Source: Endoryza foliicola
GTDB lineage: Bacteria; Bacteroidota; Bacteroidia; Chitinophagales; Chitinophagaceae
Direction of reading: 5' to 3'
DNA: 64,000 bases
NCBI GenBank assembly: GCA_965226965.1
Contig: OZ245715.1
Span: forward strand, 2,046,001 to 2,110,000
Shown here: positions 1 to 9,671 of the stretch, one piece after another
How positions within the stretch are numbered: the first letter of the stretch is position 1
Layout: every line of letters starts with the position of its first letter
The notes under the pieces: model-generated
Seen by the model: the letters and a program-made list of their open reading frames with translations, nothing else
Told to the model about the DNA's origin: nothing
Database searches by the model: none
Position numbers and translations under genes: made by a program

Positions 1-912
1 GATTCTTTGAAACAAGCAAAACCAATTAGGGTCTTAAGTGAACCAGCCTGTTATATGTTGCATGAAACGCTTTCAAAAGTAAATAGACCCGATTTTCCAT
101 TGAATTGGCAAAGTACTGAACACATGCCCAAAATTGCTTGGAAAACCGGGACTTCTTATGGCAGACGCGATGCGTGGAGTATCGGATATAACCGTAAGTA
201 TACGATTGGTGTTTGGCTAGGAAACTTTAATGGAACCGGTGTGGCCGGATTGAGCGGTGCCAATACCGCCACACCCTTATTGTTTCAATTGTTCAATACT
301 TTTAGTTATGATGAAGACGAAGCTTGGTTCAACATGCCGAAAACTTGCGCTTGGCGACAAGTGTGTGCTGAATCGGGACTGCTTCCGGAACCTAGTTGTG
401 AACATTTGGTGACTGACTATTTTATTCCCCTGATCTCTTCTCAAGAACATTGCAAATCGAAAGAAGAAATTATGGTGTCAATCGACAATCGGATTTCGTA
501 TTGTAAAACCTGCGCACCCAGTTCCGGCTATGCTTCAAAACTATTCCCCGTTTTGGCTCCTGAGTTAAAACAGTATTACCTTGATCATCATATTGCTTTC
601 GCTCAAATACCCCCTCACAATCCAAATTGTGAGCGCGTATTCAAAGCGAATGCTCCTCGAATAACAGCCCCTCAAAACGGACATGAGTACATTATCAATA
701 CCAAAAGAAAAGAACCCTTGCAATTATCTTGTCAAGTTGCCAATGATGTAGCACGCGTGTATTGGTATGTGAACGATCGCTTTTACAAAGAGGCGGCTCC
801 CGGCTCAAAACTGTATTTCGTTCCTGATCCCGGAAAAAACAAAGTATCCTGTACCGATGATAAAGGAAGAAATGTGAATTGTACCATTGATGTGTCTTAT
901 GTAAGTCTTTAA
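1..912 (+). CDS. pbpC: Penicillin-binding protein 1C, C-terminal part (5' truncated by window edge)
   Basis: The reading frame is open from the first base, so the N-terminal glycosyltransferase and most of the transpeptidase domain lie outside the window. The fragment holds the transpeptidase KTGTS box (bases 142-156) followed by a typical W-L-G-N-F-N-G stretch. A Cys-rich linker then leads to a C-terminal beta domain of the BiPBP_C type (roughly the last 90 residues). PBP1C is a periplasmic peptidoglycan synthase of the bifunctional class A type. The next gene, 17 bp downstream, is a bacterial alpha-2-macroglobulin, the classic partner of pbpC in many bacteria. Family assignment is strong from the motif plus this pairing. 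Enzymatic activity of the missing domains cannot be judged here. Confidence 0.9.
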   Translation, partial: DSLKQAKPIRVLSEPACYMLHETLSKVNRPDFPLNWQSTEHMPKIAWKTGTSYGRRDAWSIGYNRKYTIGVWLGNFNGTGVAGLSGANTATPLLFQLFNTFSYDEDEAWFNMPKTCAWRQVCAESGLLPEPSCEHLVTDYFIPLISSQEHCKSKEEIMVSIDNRISYCKTCAPSSGYASKLFPVLAPELKQYYLDHHIAFAQIPPHNPNCERVFKANAPRITAPQNGHEYIINTKRKEPLQLSCQVANDVARVYWYVNDRFYKEAAPGSKLYFVPDPGKNKVSCTDDKGRNVNCTIDVSYVSL

Positions 913-929
913 AAGTTTATAATAACTAT

Positions 930-3900
930 ATGCGTAACCATTCAACCCTTATTCTTACCATCATGCTTGCCTTTGCCATGGCTGCATGTAAAACCGGCGC
1001 TGTTCAATTGGATAAAACAAATGCCAAAGACGAAGTGCCGGTGCTCACCAATTTGAGCTTTCGTTTCAACAAAGCCTTAGTGCCCGATTCCTTGCTTCAG
1101 CAATGGGATTCCACGCCTTTTATTCAATTTGACCCCGCTATTAGAGGTAGGTTTCGTTGGGAGCAGCCCGATGAACTCGTGTTTTCTCCTGCTCAACCAT
1201 TGGCACCTGCTACCAACTACAGCTTCAAATTGAACAAAGAATTGCTGACCTACTCGAAAGAGTCGTCAGTGAAAGCTTGCGACGATTGTAGTTTTCATAC
1301 ACCCGATCTGCAATTGGTAGATCAAATGGTACAGTGGGTGGCTCCTGAAAACAAACCTACCCAAGCGCAACCACAATTGGATTTGTATTTCAACTATCCG
1401 GTTCAACCTTCTTTGATAAAAGAAAAGCTGCAACTAAAAGCAGGAGAAAAAGCACTGTCTTTTTCCATTACTTCCGCCGCAGCAGATGCGCATATTTCAG
1501 TATTGATCAACGGTTCCAACTGGACGGATGCCGATATTGAAGCCAAATTGGAACTTCCTTCAGGGTTGTTGCCCGAGGGTGGAAGCAATGCTACGAAGAA
1601 GGAGATTTCAGTACCTTTTCTCATTCCTTCTCCCTTTAATTTGATGATCAATGATGTGGTTGCTGATCATGACGGAGTAACCGGAACCATTACCATTCGA
1701 TCTTCACAAAACATCAGCGCAACCAAGCTATCCGATTATATTTCTGTGAGTCCGAGCGTACCACTTCAGTTCAATCAAACCGACGATGGTCTTGAATTGT
1801 CAAGCAATGATTTTGATGTGAACACTTCCTACACGTTGAACATTCGTAAAGGTTTGAAAGGCGTGATTGGCGGAACTTTAAAAGAAGATTATGCCAAGCC
1901 CATCGCTTTTGGAGAATTGGAGCCCGGAATTAGTTTTCGACAAACCAAGGCGGTGTATTTGAGTGCAAGTGGAAGCAAAAATTTGGAAGTTCAAATCACC
2001 AACTTACCAAAGGTAAAAGTGGTGATCTCTAAAATTTATGAACAGAATATTTTAGCATCTCAGCGATTTGGGTATAGCCCCGGTGGTTACGATGACTATT
2101 ATTATGAATCAGGGTCGGGTTCCGACTTTGTAATGGGTGATATTATCTATGAAGCAGAAATTGATACCAAAACACTGCCTAAGCTCGGCAATTCACGTTT
2201 GTATACGTTTAATCCGGATAATGTTCTCTCCGACTTTAAAGGCATTTATCATATTAAGATCAGTTCGCCCAACGACTATTGGGTTTCCGATGCACGATTC
2301 ATTTCACTCACCGATATTGGATTGATTGCTAAGAAAGGAAATAACAGTATTGTAGTATTCGCCAATTCCATAAAAACAGCTCAGAGTTTAAGTGGTGTAA
2401 ATATTGTTGCCTATGGCGCCAATAACCAGGTGCTTGGAACAGGTACAACCGACAAAGATGGAGTGGCCACAATTAATTACATCAAGCGCGATCAAAATGG
2501 ATTCAATCCCGCAATGATCATTGCCAAAACAGATCAGGATTTCAACTACCTTCCTTTCAATACCACTTCGGTAAATACATCAAGATTTGAAATTGGAGGA
2601 AAGAGTATCAATGTAAGTGGATGGGATGCGTTTATTTATCCGGAGCGTGATATTTACAGACCCGGTGAAACCATTCATTACAATACGCTTATTCGAGATG
2701 TGAACTGGAAAATTCCCGGAACCATCCCTGTTACGTTTAAGTGGTTGTTGCCTAATGGTAAAGAATTAAAAACCATTCGTAAAACATTGAATGAACAAGG
2801 AGCCGTTGAAGGTAGTTTAGCACTCGACGAAGCGGCAATCACCGGTACCTATACTTTGGAACTCTATACTTCTACCAATGTGTTTCTAACTTCTAAAACT
2901 TTCAGTGTAGAAGAGTTTATGCCTGATCGTATTAAAGTGAATACGAAAATTTCATCGAATAGTTTGGTGCCGGGACAATCTGCTAAACTTGATATTGAAG
3001 CTTTGAATTTCTTTGGGCCGCCCGCCGCCAACCGTAAATACGAATGGGAAGTTCAAGTGAAGCCCATACGTTACAGTTCCAAACGTTTTTCTTCTTATGA
3101 TTTTGGCATCAGCAATAATCAACTCAGCTTCGATAAAATTGTAGAAGAGGGCACTACCAATGAAGAAGGAAAAGCATCTCAAACTTATGCAGTGCCCACA
3201 GAATTCGCTAATAATGGTTGGTTGAAAGCCTCCATGTACACTACTGTATTTGATGAAACCGGTCGTCCGGTTAGTAGAATGACAGCAGCGGATATCTATA
3301 CCCAAGCGGCATTCCTAGGACTTGAAGACGATGGGATCAACTATTATGCACTGAACAGACCCATTGTTTTCCCGGTTGTTGCGGTAAACAAACAAGACCA
3401 ACCTGTTTCTGTTACTGCCAAGATTATGGTGGTGAAGAAGGAATACAAGCAAGTGTTGGTTCGAGCCGATTCTTATTTCAGGTATGAATCACAAAAAGAA
3501 TCGAAAGTATTGATGGAACAAAATATTGCGATCAATGGAGAACGCTCAAGCTTTACTTATGTGCCTAAACAATCGGGCGATTATGAAATTCGTTTGTTCT
3601 TGCCAGGTGCCAGCACCTATGTTTCAAAGGAATTTTATAGTTATGGGTCTTGGGGAATCAGTGCATCGAGTTTTGATGTAAATCCGGACGGAGCGATCGA
3701 TATTTCTCTTGATAAGGAATCCTATAAACCCGGCGAGAGTATGAAAGCCGTATTTAAAACTCCCTTTAGTGGAAGAATGCTCGTAACTGTTGAAACCGAT
3801 CATTTGTTGGAGTATAAATTTGTGGAAGTACCGGAGAATGCAGTGTCGGTTGATTTAGGAGTGAAAGAAGAGTACTTGCCAAATGTGTATATAACAGCAA

Positions 3901-6308
3901 CCTTGGTGAAGCCGCACGAACAATCGAGTATCCCTTTAACCGTAGCGCATGGATTTCGACGAGTGAAGGTTGCAGCCGATCAACGCCAACAAACAGTGAA
4001 AATTGAAGCGCCGGCCAGTATTCGCAGTAAACAAACGCAACGAATTGTAGTGAAAGCCGCGCCCGGTAGTGAAGTAACCTTGGCTGCGGTTGACAATGGT
4101 ATCCTTCAAGTGACTGATTTTTCTACACCGGATGCGTTCACATATTTCTATGCCGCGCGTGCGCTTGCCGTTCAGTCATTCGATATGTATCCACTTTTAT
4201 TCCCTGAGTTAAAAGCGCGCTTGAGCAGTACCGGTGGTGACGGCGATTTGGAATTGAGCAAAAGAACCAATCCAATGCCTGCTAAGCGTGTTAAACTGGT
4301 TTCATATTGGAGTGGAATTGTAAAAGCAGATGGTAGTGGAAATGCCAGTTTCGATGTGCCGGTTCCGGCCTTCAGTGGGCAAATTCGATTAATGGCCATG
4401 GCCTATAAGAACGAAAGTTTTGGAGCCGCTTCACAACCCATGACTGTAGCTGATCCCTTGGTTATTAGTACGGGATTACCAAGATTCTTAAGTCCAAAAG
4501 ATAGTGTAAGCGTTCCTGTTACTATTAGCAATACTACCAATCAGTCTATTACGGTAACCGCCCAAATTCAGAGTACCGGTCCGGTTGCGGTAGTTGGTGC
4601 CAAACAGCAACAGGTTTCTATTCCTGCTCAACGGGAAGCCAATGTGTTGTTTACCGTTGTAGCACAGTCATTAGGATTATCTGATATTACCATTTCGGCT
4701 CAGGGAGGGAATGTGAAAGTAGACGAAACCATCAATATTGGAGTTCGACCTTTATCACCGCTTCAATCGAGAACGGGTGCCGGTGTGGTGAATGGTGGAA
4801 GTACCACCAATATTGTATTGAATCCTGGCGATTTGTTGCCATCCAACTTAAAATACAAGTTAGTGGTGAGTAAGAATCCGGCACTCAATCTGGGTAAGCA
4901 ATTGCAGTATTTAACACAATATCCATACGGTTGTACAGAGCAAACAATATCTATTGCATTTCCTCAATTGTACCTCGATGATTTGTGGCAACAATGGAAA
5001 GGAACCAAATCTGGAAATGCATCCGGGGCAGCCGTACAAGAAGCCATTCGAAAATTAAAAATGCGTCAGTTATACGATGGTGGCTTTACATTATGGGATG
5101 GAGAAGTAGACGCGCATTGGTGGGCTTCGGTTTATGGTGCTCATTTCCTATTGGAGGCACAAAAGGCCGGTTTTGAAGTAGATAAGAAAATGATGGATGC
5201 ATCTTTGTCGTACTTAAACAATCGACTTAAGAGCCGTCAACTGATTACCTATTATTACAACCAAAATCAGGAAAAGAAGATCGCTCCGAAGGAAGTAGCC
5301 TATAGCTTGTATGTATTGTCTTTGGCCGGTAAGCCGAATGTTGCCACCATGAACTATTATAAATCAAACCCTCAATTATTGAGTTTGGATAGTAAATACT
5401 TGTTGAGTGCTGCCTATGCATTGGCAGGCGATAAAGAGAAGTTTCAACAGTTACTTCCTAATAGTTTTTCCGGAGAAATTTCTGTAGCTCAATCGGGTGG
5501 TAGTTTTTACAGTGATGTTCGAGATGAGGGAATTGCTCTGAATGCATTGGTGGAAGTAATGCCCAATCATCCGCAGGTAGGCTTGATGGCGCAGCATATT
5601 TCGCAGCAATTGAGCAGTAGGGTGTACTATACTACCCAAGAATGTGCCTTTAGTTTCTTAGCACTTGGTAAGATGGCACGTGCGGCAAACGGAACCAATA
5701 TTAGCTACGATTTGAGAGCAAATGGCAAAGCACTTGCATCAAATGCCACTAGCTCTCTTAGTTTTGATAACAAAGAGCTAACAGGTGGTGGAACGGTGAT
5801 GCTCACAACTAAAGGGAATGGAAAGCTTTACTATTTTTGGCAAGTAGAAGGAGTAAGTGCATCGGGGAACTACAAAGAAGAAGATCAATTTATTAAAGTA
5901 CGCAGAAAGTTCTTTGATCGATTTGGGAAGCCTATCCAAGGAAATCAATTCAAGCAGAATGATTTGATCATCGTTCAATTGACTCTTGAACAAGCCTATA
6001 ACAAGCCTGTAGAACAAATTGTAATTACTGATCTACTGCCGGCCGGTTTTGAAATAGAAAACCCAAGAACAAAAGAAATTCCCGGAATGGATTGGATCAA
6101 AGATGGGGCGACGCCTACGGCCTTAGACGTTCGGGATGATCGTATCTTATTCTTCCTCGACTTGTTCAATACCAAACAAACTTATTACTATGCGGTAAGG
6201 GCTGTTTCTCCGGGAGTGTACCAATTGGCTCCTGCAGCCGCTGACGCTATGTATAAAGGAGAATACCATTCATACAACGGTGCCGGAAGCATTCGGATCG
6301 TAAAATAA
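930..6308 (+). CDS. Bacterial alpha-2-macroglobulin family lipoprotein (YfhM-like)
   Basis: This 1792-residue protein starts with a lipoprotein signal (lipobox A-M-A-A-C, lipidated Cys20). It is expected to sit in the periplasm or on a membrane leaflet. It is built of macroglobulin beta domains: an MG/bait-like central part, then an alpha-2-macroglobulin domain, then a thioester domain with the motif PYGCTEQT at about residues 1332-1339 (Cys1335, Gln1338). The terpenoid-cyclase-like helical region and a C-terminal receptor-like beta domain follow. The Cys-x-x-Gln pair is what forms the reactive thioester used to trap proteases. E. coli YfhM has CLEQ at this place. Coupling with pbpC (17 bp upstream) fits the known idea that such proteins guard the periplasm when the wall is repaired. 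Function is inferred from family knowledge. Confidence 0.92.
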   Translation: MRNHSTLILTIMLAFAMAACKTGAVQLDKTNAKDEVPVLTNLSFRFNKALVPDSLLQQWDSTPFIQFDPAIRGRFRWEQPDELVFSPAQPLAPATNYSFKLNKELLTYSKESSVKACDDCSFHTPDLQLVDQMVQWVAPENKPTQAQPQLDLYFNYPVQPSLIKEKLQLKAGEKALSFSITSAAADAHISVLINGSNWTDADIEAKLELPSGLLPEGGSNATKKEISVPFLIPSPFNLMINDVVADHDGVTGTITIRSSQNISATKLSDYISVSPSVPLQFNQTDDGLELSSNDFDVNTSYTLNIRKGLKGVIGGTLKEDYAKPIAFGELEPGISFRQTKAVYLSASGSKNLEVQITNLPKVKVVISKIYEQNILASQRFGYSPGGYDDYYYESGSGSDFVMGDIIYEAEIDTKTLPKLGNSRLYTFNPDNVLSDFKGIYHIKISSPNDYWVSDARFISLTDIGLIAKKGNNSIVVFANSIKTAQSLSGVNIVAYGANNQVLGTGTTDKDGVATINYIKRDQNGFNPAMIIAKTDQDFNYLPFNTTSVNTSRFEIGGKSINVSGWDAFIYPERDIYRPGETIHYNTLIRDVNWKIPGTIPVTFKWLLPNGKELKTIRKTLNEQGAVEGSLALDEAAITGTYTLELYTSTNVFLTSKTFSVEEFMPDRIKVNTKISSNSLVPGQSAKLDIEALNFFGPPAANRKYEWEVQVKPIRYSSKRFSSYDFGISNNQLSFDKIVEEGTTNEEGKASQTYAVPTEFANNGWLKASMYTTVFDETGRPVSRMTAADIYTQAAFLGLEDDGINYYALNRPIVFPVVAVNKQDQPVSVTAKIMVVKKEYKQVLVRADSYFRYESQKESKVLMEQNIAINGERSSFTYVPKQSGDYEIRLFLPGASTYVSKEFYSYGSWGISASSFDVNPDGAIDISLDKESYKPGESMKAVFKTPFSGRMLVTVETDHLLEYKFVEVPENAVSVDLGVKEEYLPNVYITATLVKPHEQSSIPLTVAHGFRRVKVAADQRQQTVKIEAPASIRSKQTQRIVVKAAPGSEVTLAAVDNGILQVTDFSTPDAFTYFYAARALAVQSFDMYPLLFPELKARLSSTGGDGDLELSKRTNPMPAKRVKLVSYWSGIVKADGSGNASFDVPVPAFSGQIRLMAMAYKNESFGAASQPMTVADPLVISTGLPRFLSPKDSVSVPVTISNTTNQSITVTAQIQSTGPVAVVGAKQQQVSIPAQREANVLFTVVAQSLGLSDITISAQGGNVKVDETINIGVRPLSPLQSRTGAGVVNGGSTTNIVLNPGDLLPSNLKYKLVVSKNPALNLGKQLQYLTQYPYGCTEQTISIAFPQLYLDDLWQQWKGTKSGNASGAAVQEAIRKLKMRQLYDGGFTLWDGEVDAHWWASVYGAHFLLEAQKAGFEVDKKMMDASLSYLNNRLKSRQLITYYYNQNQEKKIAPKEVAYSLYVLSLAGKPNVATMNYYKSNPQLLSLDSKYLLSAAYALAGDKEKFQQLLPNSFSGEISVAQSGGSFYSDVRDEGIALNALVEVMPNHPQVGLMAQHISQQLSSRVYYTTQECAFSFLALGKMARAANGTNISYDLRANGKALASNATSSLSFDNKELTGGGTVMLTTKGNGKLYYFWQVEGVSASGNYKEEDQFIKVRRKFFDRFGKPIQGNQFKQNDLIIVQLTLEQAYNKPVEQIVITDLLPAGFEIENPRTKEIPGMDWIKDGATPTALDVRDDRILFFLDLFNTKQTYYYAVRAVSPGVYQLAPAAADAMYKGEYHSYNGAGSIRIVK

Positions 6309-6326
6309 GTGAGATGGATAAAATCA

Positions 6327-6366
6327 AAAGGCGGATTGAACTTTAAAGTTCAGTCCGCCTTTTTTA
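6327..6366 (+). terminator. Intrinsic terminator after the pbpC-macroglobulin pair
   Basis: A near-perfect stem (AGGCGGA..TTGAAC with GTTCAG..TCCGCCT) is followed by a run of six T. It lies 18 bp after the macroglobulin stop and just before the 3' end of the convergent MORN gene. The A-rich left flank (AAAATCAAAA) may let it also act on the minus strand. Confidence 0.88.
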
Positions 6367-6374
6367 TTCGCTGA

Positions 6375-7109
6375 CTACTGTTTTGTTTTGATTTCAATGC
6401 GTTCGCCAACGGCATCGTATCGGTATTTCTTGTAGCGCCTCAGATAGAGTAGTTTGCCGTTCTTGTCGTAAAACTTCCAATCTCCAATTTTCCAATTGTT
6501 CTTGTACTGACCGATCGATTTTATTTCCCCTTCTTCCAAATATTCCAGCCATACTCCTTCGCGCTCATTAAGCTTGAAAAAGCCGGAATCTTTGAGTTTT
6601 CCGGAGGAAAACCAAGATTTGTATTCTCCGTCGAGTAGACTGTTAATATTGACCCTACCTTTTCTGATGGTATAATTCCGGATGTTCATGAGTTGGCCAT
6701 TGTAATGCCATGTTTTCCAAATACCCTTACTATAATTTCTCCAGAACAATCCGGAATCTGCTAAAACTCCATTACTAAAATAGCGTTGGTAAACACCTGT
6801 TAAAAGGCTCTTTTTGAAAACAGCAGTAGAAGCCACCGATCCGTCGGGGAAGTAGCGTACGAATACACCGCTTTTGTTTTTAAGTCCGTGTCCTTTGTAT
6901 TCACCAAAAGCAACTTTGTTTCCGTCTAAGGTGTAGAATGTAATCTCGTACTTGTTTTTGTAAAGTCTCTTCGGCAAACCCATAAAGGTCACATACTCCA
7001 TTTCACTTTCTGCTTCAAAATTAGAATTGAAATAGACGTACTTCATTGTGTCGGAAGAGTCTGAAACAAAGAAGGATTTAAGTAACAATATGGGCAACCA
7101 CTGCAGCAT
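6375..7109 (-). CDS. MORN-repeat / YwqK-like protein without TonB domain
   Basis: The 244-residue product contains repeated beta-hairpin units of the type Y-x-x-G-x-x-x-x-x-G-x-W (for example DGEYKSWFSSGKLKDSGFF and EREGVWLEY). These are characteristic of MORN repeats and of proteins labelled YwqK-family antitoxin. That label is a homology name and not evidence of a toxin pair. The start used here is only 2 bp after the stop of the upstream paralogue, so the two are probably co-transcribed and translationally coupled. There is no clear signal peptide from this start, although a short hydrophobic stretch (WLPILLLKSFF) is present. Unlike its two neighbours it lacks the C-terminal TonB-like domain. 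Molecular function is unknown. Confidence 0.75.
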   Translation of the reverse strand: MLQWLPILLLKSFFVSDSSDTMKYVYFNSNFEAESEMEYVTFMGLPKRLYKNKYEITFYTLDGNKVAFGEYKGHGLKNKSGVFVRYFPDGSVASTAVFKKSLLTGVYQRYFSNGVLADSGLFWRNYSKGIWKTWHYNGQLMNIRNYTIRKGRVNINSLLDGEYKSWFSSGKLKDSGFFKLNEREGVWLEYLEEGEIKSIGQYKNNWKIGDWKFYDKNGKLLYLRRYKKYRYDAVGERIEIKTKQ

Positions 7110-7111
7110 CG

Positions 7112-8128
7112 TTATTTTACAAATGGTATTTCAAAACTTACGGTAAAATCGATCGCTCGGTTGTGTGAAACGGCCGGTGACCATTGCTTGAGGCTTCTAA
7201 AGAAGCGCTCGGTTTCTTTCGACAAAAGTTCGTGGGGGCTATCCGTAATCACAAAATCTTTAAACTCACCCAATTTAGTGATCGTGTATCTGCCTTTTAC
7301 CATTCCGCTCACGTTCTTATCCAGAAGCTCTTTGGGCCAGAAAATATTATCGAGCATATACGTATTGAAATCAGTGAATCGATCCAAATTTGGGTAGGGG
7401 GCTTTAGCAATGCTACAGAAATCGCCGGTTTTGGTACCTGTGCTGTCGAAACATTCCATAGCGGTTACTTTATCGGATTTGTAAACTTCAATGGTACTCA
7501 AATTTCCATTTTCATGGTAGTAATTCCATTTTCCTTCCTTCAAATTGTAGACATATGAACCTTTTGAATCGATTTTTCCATTGGGGAAGTAACTGGTCCA
7601 GCCTCCATGCAGCGAAAATGCAGGCAAACTGTTGTGTAGAATTTCTTTTACAATTAGTGGCTTAGATGAAGCATAAATGCTGTCGGGATCGGGGAAACCG
7701 GCTTCGAATTTTAATCCACCGTTTTCATACCAACTGCTCCAGCTACCGGTCATTTGGTCATTAATTACCATACCCGAATCTTTCATGCCTCCTGACTGGT
7801 AGTAAAATTTCCAAACGCCTTGGCGAGAATTATTGATAAAATTACCTTCACTAGCTTTGTTTCCGTTTTCATAGTACACAGAATAAGGACCGTCTTTGAC
7901 TTCTAAATTGGGGTCTTTGAAGTATGCTTTTAGAATGGGTTTGTTATTTGGATAAACTGCTATCAAATACCAGTGATCTCCGGACCGAATTGCTAGACCG
8001 GCGATGGCAGCTTTTGATTTTGAAGTCGGCTGAAATGACGCGTCAAAGTATTTCCTTAACGTATCATTTTTTTGAGAAAATGATGCGTAACTACTTAAGA
8101 TAAAAAGAAGGAGTAGTGTTTTTTTCAT
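7112..8128 (-). CDS. Exported MORN-repeat protein with TonB-like C-terminal domain
   Basis: The 338-residue product has an N-terminal signal peptide (KKTLLLLFILSSYASFS). At least five MORN/YwqK-type repeats follow (NGNKASEGNF, SGGMKDSGMV, NGGLKFEAGF, NGKIDSKGSY, NGNLSTIEVY). The C-terminal ~85 residues resemble a TonB C-terminal domain: W-P-K-E-L-L, G-x-Y-T-I-T-x-x-G-E-F-K-D-F, then W-S-P-A-V-x-H-N-R. It is a close paralogue of the gene upstream (8430-9470); both share the opening S-Q-K-N-D-T-L and the ending L-K-Q-W-x-P-A-V-S-H-N-R. The TonB-like module without a membrane anchor suggests periplasmic protein binding and not energy transduction, but this is inference. Confidence 0.8.
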   Translation of the reverse strand: MKKTLLLLFILSSYASFSQKNDTLRKYFDASFQPTSKSKAAIAGLAIRSGDHWYLIAVYPNNKPILKAYFKDPNLEVKDGPYSVYYENGNKASEGNFINNSRQGVWKFYYQSGGMKDSGMVINDQMTGSWSSWYENGGLKFEAGFPDPDSIYASSKPLIVKEILHNSLPAFSLHGGWTSYFPNGKIDSKGSYVYNLKEGKWNYYHENGNLSTIEVYKSDKVTAMECFDSTGTKTGDFCSIAKAPYPNLDRFTDFNTYMLDNIFWPKELLDKNVSGMVKGRYTITKLGEFKDFVITDSPHELLSKETERFFRSLKQWSPAVSHNRAIDFTVSFEIPFVK

Positions 8129-8429
8129 GCGTTTGATTGTCAGTACAATGAATCGAAACTATTTATTTTGTCCGATTTCATAAAAATTGGATTGAATAAG
8201 TTTCTAACATGCTATTCTCCTCTTTGAGATGAATGATTCCTTTTTCAACATACAATTTGCTACTCTAGTTCTAAATCATGAGTTTACTATGACGATAGGT
8301 ATTGCTTTTGAACACATTATGCGCAACCCTTTAATGAGTGTAATTCAATGGCTGAACCCACTGCTACCATACTTTCAACCTAAAGGCGGAGGAATTTCTA
8401 TTACAAATAGATGAACACCTCCCTGCGAA
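8129..8429. other. Intergenic region between MORN paralogues
   Basis: This gap of about 300 bp separates two minus-strand paralogues. Next to the downstream gene a minus-strand TAGTTTCG (7 of 8 matches to TAnnTTTG) could be a promoter. A 61-codon open frame on the plus strand (8229-8414) has no recognisable family and no promoter, and may be chance or a decayed remnant. No terminator or RNA gene is visible. Confidence 0.4.
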
Positions 8430-9470
8430 TTATTTTCGGCCGATGATCCCCGAATTATTAAATGGAATTATAAACTTCATTGTATAATCGATATTTCTGT
8501 TATGAGAAACGGCCGGCACCCATTGTTTGAGGCTCTTGAAAAAGCGCTCTGTTTCTTTCGATAGCAGTTCGTGAACGCTACTCGTTATTTTAAAATCAAT
8601 GAGTTCGCCATTTCGGGTAATAGTGTATTCTCCAAATACAACTCCATCAATTGCTTGCTTCAATAATTCTTTTGGCCAGATAATGTGATCGTACATATAG
8701 GTTTTAAAATCGGTGCGTTCATCTAAAATGGGATAAGGCTCGCGTTCTAATGCACAATGGTCGTTCGTTTTAAATCCTGTACTATCAAAGCATTCCAATG
8801 ATTCTAATTTTTGTTCTTTGTATTCTTCTTTTGTGCTGATTTCTCCATTCTCATAGTAGAATTCCCATGAACCTGTTCTTTGATTGTTCAAATAGCTTCC
8901 TTTGGAATCAAGATGTCCATTGCTGTGATAACTTATAAAACCCCCGTTTAATGAGGAGGATGGATATTCATTCATTATTATCCAAAAAATGACCACTGTC
9001 TTTGAAGCTTTCTCCAAGCTATCATAACTAGGATAGTTCGCTATTGATTTCACTTGCCCATTCTCATGCCAACTGGTCCATGTTCCGGCCATTCTTCCGT
9101 GAACAACCATGCCGGAATCCTTTAGTTTTCCCGAAGCATAGTAATACTTCCATATGCCCTCTTGCACGTTGTTTATAAAAGTTCCCTCATCCGCTTTTTG
9201 GCCATTTTCGTGATAGAAAACATAAGGTCCATTTTTTGTTTGACGGCTTTTTTCTTTGAAGTATGCTTTAATCATCGGTTGGCCGTTGGGATATACAAAT
9301 TTCTGAAACCATTGGTTTCCCACCCGAAAGGCAATTCCATTATAGAAAGATGCAGCTTTTGTAGCGTTCTTGAAGTCGGCGTCCATAAATACACTCAACG
9401 TGTCGTTCTTTTGCGAAAAGCCGCTGTTCATAAAGATTGTAAGGAGTAAAAGGAGTAAAGGTTTTCTCAT
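8430..9470 (-). CDS. Exported MORN-repeat protein with TonB-like C-terminal domain
   Basis: The 346-residue product has a signal peptide (RKPLLLLLLTIFMNSGFS), then MORN/YwqK repeats (NGQPMIKAYF, NGQKADEGTF, SGKLKDSGMV, NGQVKSIANY, NGHLDSKGSY, NGEISTKEEY). A TonB C-terminal-like domain follows (WPKELLKQ, GEYTITRNGELIDFKI, LKQWVPAVSHNR). It is the first gene of a three-gene paralogous array transcribed to the left. Its sequence is clearly related along the full length to the 338-residue neighbour, so a tandem duplication is likely. A minus-strand TTAATTTG (7 of 8 consensus) lies about 30 bp upstream of the start. Function is unknown. Confidence 0.8.
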   Translation of the reverse strand: MRKPLLLLLLTIFMNSGFSQKNDTLSVFMDADFKNATKAASFYNGIAFRVGNQWFQKFVYPNGQPMIKAYFKEKSRQTKNGPYVFYHENGQKADEGTFINNVQEGIWKYYYASGKLKDSGMVVHGRMAGTWTSWHENGQVKSIANYPSYDSLEKASKTVVIFWIIMNEYPSSSLNGGFISYHSNGHLDSKGSYLNNQRTGSWEFYYENGEISTKEEYKEQKLESLECFDSTGFKTNDHCALEREPYPILDERTDFKTYMYDHIIWPKELLKQAIDGVVFGEYTITRNGELIDFKITSSVHELLSKETERFFKSLKQWVPAVSHNRNIDYTMKFIIPFNNSGIIGRK

Positions 9471-9671
9471 TCGGTGCCAAGAATTAGACAGTCAAATTAA
9501 GAAAATAAAAGAGGGCAGTTTTTCGGCGATCAAATATTAGGAAATTTTTATTTGTAGGGTTTTGCACAAATAGTGATGTTTGTGGAAAAATAACTCTCGC
9601 TATCGAACATTGTTAGATTTAAGGATGCGGTAATTTTACACTTGTTAAGCCATTCGCTTTTCCCCGAATCC

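Noticed and set aside
8229..8414. 61-codon frame in the MORN intergenic region
   Set aside because: There is no promoter, no family similarity I can name and no conserved start. It may be chance; described only as part of the gap.
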